This document shows positions 5,602-8,178 of a stretch of DNA of 8,178 bases, piece by piece. Both the position numbers and the translations under genes were made by a program. The notes beneath the pieces are model-generated. The model did not search any database and had not been told where the DNA came from. It saw nothing but the letters and a program-made list of their open reading frames with translations. Numbering within the stretch: position 1 is the first letter of the stretch; every line of letters starts with the position of its first letter. The stretch is from positions 1 to 8,178 of the forward strand of contig PXYR01000010.1 in assembly GCA_003023665.1 (NCBI GenBank). Reading direction: 5' to 3'. This DNA comes from Bacteroidota bacterium. GTDB taxonomy: Bacteria; Bacteroidota; Bacteroidia; Flavobacteriales; Schleiferiaceae.

Positions 5602-6575
5602 TGGCTAAACTTGCGGATATCAAGGCGCCTATTGCCCATGAAATGATGGAGTTTGATAAAAGGTTTAAGTCAAATCTTCGTTCAAATACTCCCATTGTTG
5701 ATCGTGTGATGAATTACATGGTTAGGCGAAAGGGCAAGCAGCTACGACCCATACTTGTTTTTCTAACGGCAAAAATGTTAGGCGAAGTTCAGGATCGCAC
5801 TTATGTAGGGGCTTCTTTAATTGAATTAATGCACACAGCTACACTCGTTCATGACGATGTAGTAGATGATGCAGATATGCGCAGAGGCTTTTTCTCTATT
5901 AATGCACTTTGGAAAAATAAAGTTGCTGTTTTAATAGGTGATTACCTTCTGTCTAAAGTTCTTCTTCTTGCGGTTGATCAAAAAGAATATGAACTTTTAG
6001 GAACAGTAAGTACAGCTGTGAAAAGTATGAGTGAAGGTGAGCTTCTGCAAATAGAGAAGGCGCGCAAATTGGATATTACGGAAGATATCTACTACCAAGT
6101 CATTCAGCAAAAGACCGCCGTACTAATGGAAACTTGTTGTGTGGTTGGTGCGCAAAGTGCGAACGCTTCTCAAGAGGTTCAAGAAAAAATGCAAAGGTTT
6201 GGCAGAGAGTTGGGCTTAGCTTTTCAAATTAAGGATGATTTATTTGATTTCGAAAAAGTAAACCTTACGGGTAAACCCTCTGGTATTGATATCAAGGAAC
6301 AGAAGATGACCTTGCCTCTAATTAATGCACTTCAAAACGCAACTCCGGCAAAAAGAAAGGAGGTAATCAGAATAATAAAGAAACACCATAATAGACCAAA
6401 GAAAGTGGCAGAAGTGGTAGACTTTGTACGCAATTCCGGGGGATTAGATTATGCTAGAGAGAAAATGGAAAATCATTTAAAGAATGCCTCGGAAATTCTT
6501 TCTACTTTTCCTTCAAGTAAGGAACGCGATGCACTTAATGAAGTCATTGCATATACTGGTGCGAGAAAAAAGTAA
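5601..6575 (+). CDS. Trans-polyprenyl diphosphate synthase (IspB-like)
   Basis: The enzyme elongates allylic diphosphates with isopentenyl diphosphate, most likely to make the side chain of menaquinone. The family signatures are all present in 324 residues, the usual length: GKQLRP (45-50), the first Asp-rich motif D85-D-V-V-D89 in LVHDDVVDDADMRRG, QQKTA (169-173), and the second Asp-rich motif D212-D-L-F-D216 in FQIKDDLFDF. The residue five positions before the first motif is Ala80, a small residue, which fits a long-chain synthase rather than a short-chain farnesyl or geranylgeranyl synthase; the exact chain length cannot be read from this. The start codon overlaps the stop of the DjlA-like gene (TAATG), and the MscS-type gene follows after 18 bases, so the three are probably one operon. 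No disrupted motif is seen. Confidence 0.94.
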   Translation: MAKLADIKAPIAHEMMEFDKRFKSNLRSNTPIVDRVMNYMVRRKGKQLRPILVFLTAKMLGEVQDRTYVGASLIELMHTATLVHDDVVDDADMRRGFFSINALWKNKVAVLIGDYLLSKVLLLAVDQKEYELLGTVSTAVKSMSEGELLQIEKARKLDITEDIYYQVIQQKTAVLMETCCVVGAQSANASQEVQEKMQRFGRELGLAFQIKDDLFDFEKVNLTGKPSGIDIKEQKMTLPLINALQNATPAKRKEVIRIIKKHHNRPKKVAEVVDFVRNSGGLDYAREKMENHLKNASEILSTFPSSKERDALNEVIAYTGARKK

Positions 6576-6593
6576 CCTGAAAACTAAACATGT

Positions 6594-7409
6594 ATGGAGG
6601 ATATTTTAGGAGTTTCTATTGAGACCATCACAAATAATGCCTTGTCTTGGGCTAAACAGATGGTTGTGGCCCTTCTCATTCTATGGATTGGAATGAGAAT
6701 AGTCAAGGTTATGATTCGAGGGTTCAATAAGGCGATGGCCTTAAGAAACATGGACCCTAGTCTAACTACCTTTTTGGAGTCGTTGTTAAAGATTGCATTA
6801 CAAGCATTTGTCTTAATTGCAGCTATCAATCAGTTGGGAGTAGCAACAACCAGTATAGTCGCTGTACTTGGTGCTGCCGGATTAGCAGTGGGTATGGCTT
6901 TAAGTGGCACCTTGCAAAATTTTGCTGGTGGAGCCATGATCTTGATGTTTAAGCCATTTAAAGTTGGTGACTTTATTGAGGCTCAAGGCTATTCGGGCAG
7001 TGTGAAGAGCATACAAATATTCGTAACCACATTGACGACACCAGATAATAAGGTGATTATTCTTCCAAATGGTCCTTTGAGCAACGGCTCGTTAATTAAC
7101 TACAGTGCTCAAGAATTTAGACGATTGGATTGGACCTTTGGAATAGGGTACGACGCTGACCTTGATACGGCCAAGGCAATTGTACGGGAATTATTGGAAT
7201 CTGACGAACGTGTGCTTCAGGATAAACCTATTCTAGTAGAGCTAGGAGCTATGGCGGATTCATCAGTGAATCTTACTACAAGGGCATGGGTAAAAGCCGA
7301 AGACTACTGGTCTGTACATTATTCAATGAATGAAAATGTATATAAAACATTTAATGCAAAAGGAATTTCTATTCCATATCCACAAATGGATGTACATTTA
7401 CATAAATAA
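6594..7409 (+). CDS. Small-conductance mechanosensitive channel (MscS family)
   Basis: This inner-membrane channel is expected to open under membrane tension and release solutes during osmotic downshock. The 271 residues match the compact E. coli MscS (286). Three membrane segments are visible: about 17-40, 58-80 and 86-118. The third carries the Gly/Ala-rich pore helix (GAAGLAVGMALSG, 93-105) and continues into the amphipathic QNFAGGAMILMFKPF. The beta domain follows, with FKVGDFIEA (122-130), a GSVKSI turn and the family's VIILPNGPLSNGSLINYS (154-171). The C-terminal alpha/beta domain ends in GISIPYPQMDVHLHK, the usual MscS ending. It lies 18 bases after the polyprenyl synthase gene and is followed by a terminator, so it is the last gene of the operon. 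The ATG at 6594 is chosen because the ATG at 6590 is in another frame. Confidence 0.94.
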   Translation: MEDILGVSIETITNNALSWAKQMVVALLILWIGMRIVKVMIRGFNKAMALRNMDPSLTTFLESLLKIALQAFVLIAAINQLGVATTSIVAVLGAAGLAVGMALSGTLQNFAGGAMILMFKPFKVGDFIEAQGYSGSVKSIQIFVTTLTTPDNKVIILPNGPLSNGSLINYSAQEFRRLDWTFGIGYDADLDTAKAIVRELLESDERVLQDKPILVELGAMADSSVNLTTRAWVKAEDYWSVHYSMNENVYKTFNAKGISIPYPQMDVHLHK

Positions 7410-7432
7410 CAAAACTAAACTCAGCTTGCACG

Positions 7433-7456
7433 GCCACCCTAAGGGGTGGCTTTTTT
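7433..7456 (+). terminator. Intrinsic terminator after the MscS-type gene
   Basis: GCCACCC (7433-7439) pairs with GGGTGGC (7444-7450) around the loop TAAG, followed directly by six T's (7451-7456). It lies 23 bases after the stop and separates the operon from dnaG. Confidence 0.93.
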
Positions 7457-7468
7457 GATTAGAAAACA

Positions 7469-7476
7469 TATCTTGC
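7469..7476 (+). promoter_or_regulatory. Possible -7 box of dnaG
   Basis: TATCTTGC resembles TAnnTTTG but has one T too few. It lies just upstream of the dnaG ATG at 7481 and downstream of the terminator, where a promoter is needed. The only nearby TTG (7455-7457) is too close to be a -33 element. Confidence 0.25.
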
Positions 7477-7480
7477 ACGT

Positions 7481-8178
7481 ATGGCTCGTATACCACAAGA
7501 AATCATTGAACAAATTTTTACAACCGCTCGTATTGAAGAGGTTATAGGAGAATTCGTTCAGTTGAAGAAGTCAGGAAGTAATCTCAAAGGGCTTAGTCCA
7601 TTTAATAATGAGAAAACTCCGAGCTTCATGGTGAGTCCGGCTAAGCAGATATTCAAATGTTTTTCTTCCGGTAAAGGAGGAAGTGCGGTTACCTTTCTAA
7701 TGGAGCTCGAGCAAATGAGTTATCCTGAAGCCTTGCGTTGGATAGCGAAAAAATACAACATTGATATACCCGATGCTCGTCCTCAAACTCCAGAAGAAAT
7801 AGAGGCTGGCAATATGCGCGAAGCCGTCTTTTTAGTTACAGACGTTGCATCAAAATTCTTTAAGGAGCAATTGCTTGAAACGGATACCGGCAAGGCTATT
7901 GGAATGAGCTACTTTAAAGAGCGTGGGTATACAGATTCGACCATTGAAAAATTTCACTTAGGTTATAGTCCCGAAAAATCAAATGCCTTCGCAGAATATG
8001 CATTAGCCAATCAATACAGCGAAAAAGCGTTGATTGAAAGTGGAATTTCCATGAAAAATGAACGGGGTTGGTACGATCGTTTTCATGGTAGAGTAATGTT
8101 TCCTATCCATAGTGTAAGCGGTCGAGTGTTAGGCTTTGGGGGTAGGATTTTGAATAGCACTACTAAGGCTGCAAAATA
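7481..8178 (+). CDS. dnaG: DNA primase DnaG, N-terminal part (runs off the window)
   Basis: DnaG makes the RNA primers for lagging-strand synthesis with the DnaB helicase. The first 232 codons and two bases of the next are present, and the gene continues beyond the window. The protein starts MARIPQEIIEQIFTTARIEE. Residues 36-75 are the zinc-binding (CHC2) domain by position (GLSPFNNEKTPSF, KCFSSGKGGSAVTF), but the expected Cys-His-Cys-Cys ligands read S39, N42, C60 and S63. The start of the RNA polymerase core is seen at about 200-225 (DRFHGRVMFPI, GRVLGFGGRI). The TOPRIM catalytic acidic residues and the helicase-binding domain lie outside the window. The degenerate zinc site is, as far as I recall, usual in flavobacterial primases. 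The start at 7481 fits the family and lies 24 bases after a terminator. The frame is open throughout. Confidence 0.96.
   Translation, partial: MARIPQEIIEQIFTTARIEEVIGEFVQLKKSGSNLKGLSPFNNEKTPSFMVSPAKQIFKCFSSGKGGSAVTFLMELEQMSYPEALRWIAKKYNIDIPDARPQTPEEIEAGNMREAVFLVTDVASKFFKEQLLETDTGKAIGMSYFKERGYTDSTIEKFHLGYSPEKSNAFAEYALANQYSEKALIESGISMKNERGWYDRFHGRVMFPIHSVSGRVLGFGGRILNSTTKAAK

Overview
The window is chromosomal DNA from a member of the Bacteroidota, most likely a Flavobacteriales-type bacterium. The support is: the start, Cys cluster and ending of the DUF3109-type protein; a eukaryote-like class I ribonucleotide reductase with genes in the order nrdB-nrdA; a DnaG whose zinc ribbon is degenerate in the way I recall from flavobacterial primases; no clear Shine-Dalgarno sequences; and near-consensus Bacteroidota -7 boxes (TAnnTTTG) beside several start codons. 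This placement comes from recognising families, not from a search. All supported genes are on the + strand.

Layout. Positions 64-654 encode a DUF3109 cysteine-rich protein. Positions 655-923 hold no gene for a protein, but they can fold into a long, interrupted RNA rod (core 738-833) followed by a second hairpin and a run of eight T's that ends just before nrdB. This could be a small structured RNA with its terminator, or an nrd leader. Then come nrdB (924-1904) and nrdA (from 1944). nrdA is broken near its 3' end by a 34-bp imperfect tandem duplication (4116-4183). It shifts the frame, so the essential C-terminal part (Tyr-Tyr pair and CxxC tail) lies in another frame up to 4464. A strong intrinsic terminator (4488-4517) closes the nrd unit.

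After it come a 46-residue single-pass membrane protein (4651-4791) and a probable operon: a DjlA-like TerB/J-domain protein (4846-5601), a trans-polyprenyl diphosphate synthase that overlaps it by one base (5601-6575), and a small MscS-type mechanosensitive channel (6594-7409), closed by a terminator (7433-7456). The 5' part of dnaG (7481 onward) runs off the window.

Functionally this is mostly housekeeping: dNTP synthesis (NrdAB), primer synthesis (DnaG), isoprenoid quinone side-chain synthesis, osmotic protection and a co-chaperone. I see no phage, transposon, CRISPR or defence module. The parts most worth checking are the nrdA frameshift duplication, which may be an assembly join between strain variants or a real mutation, and the structured RNA candidate upstream of nrdB.
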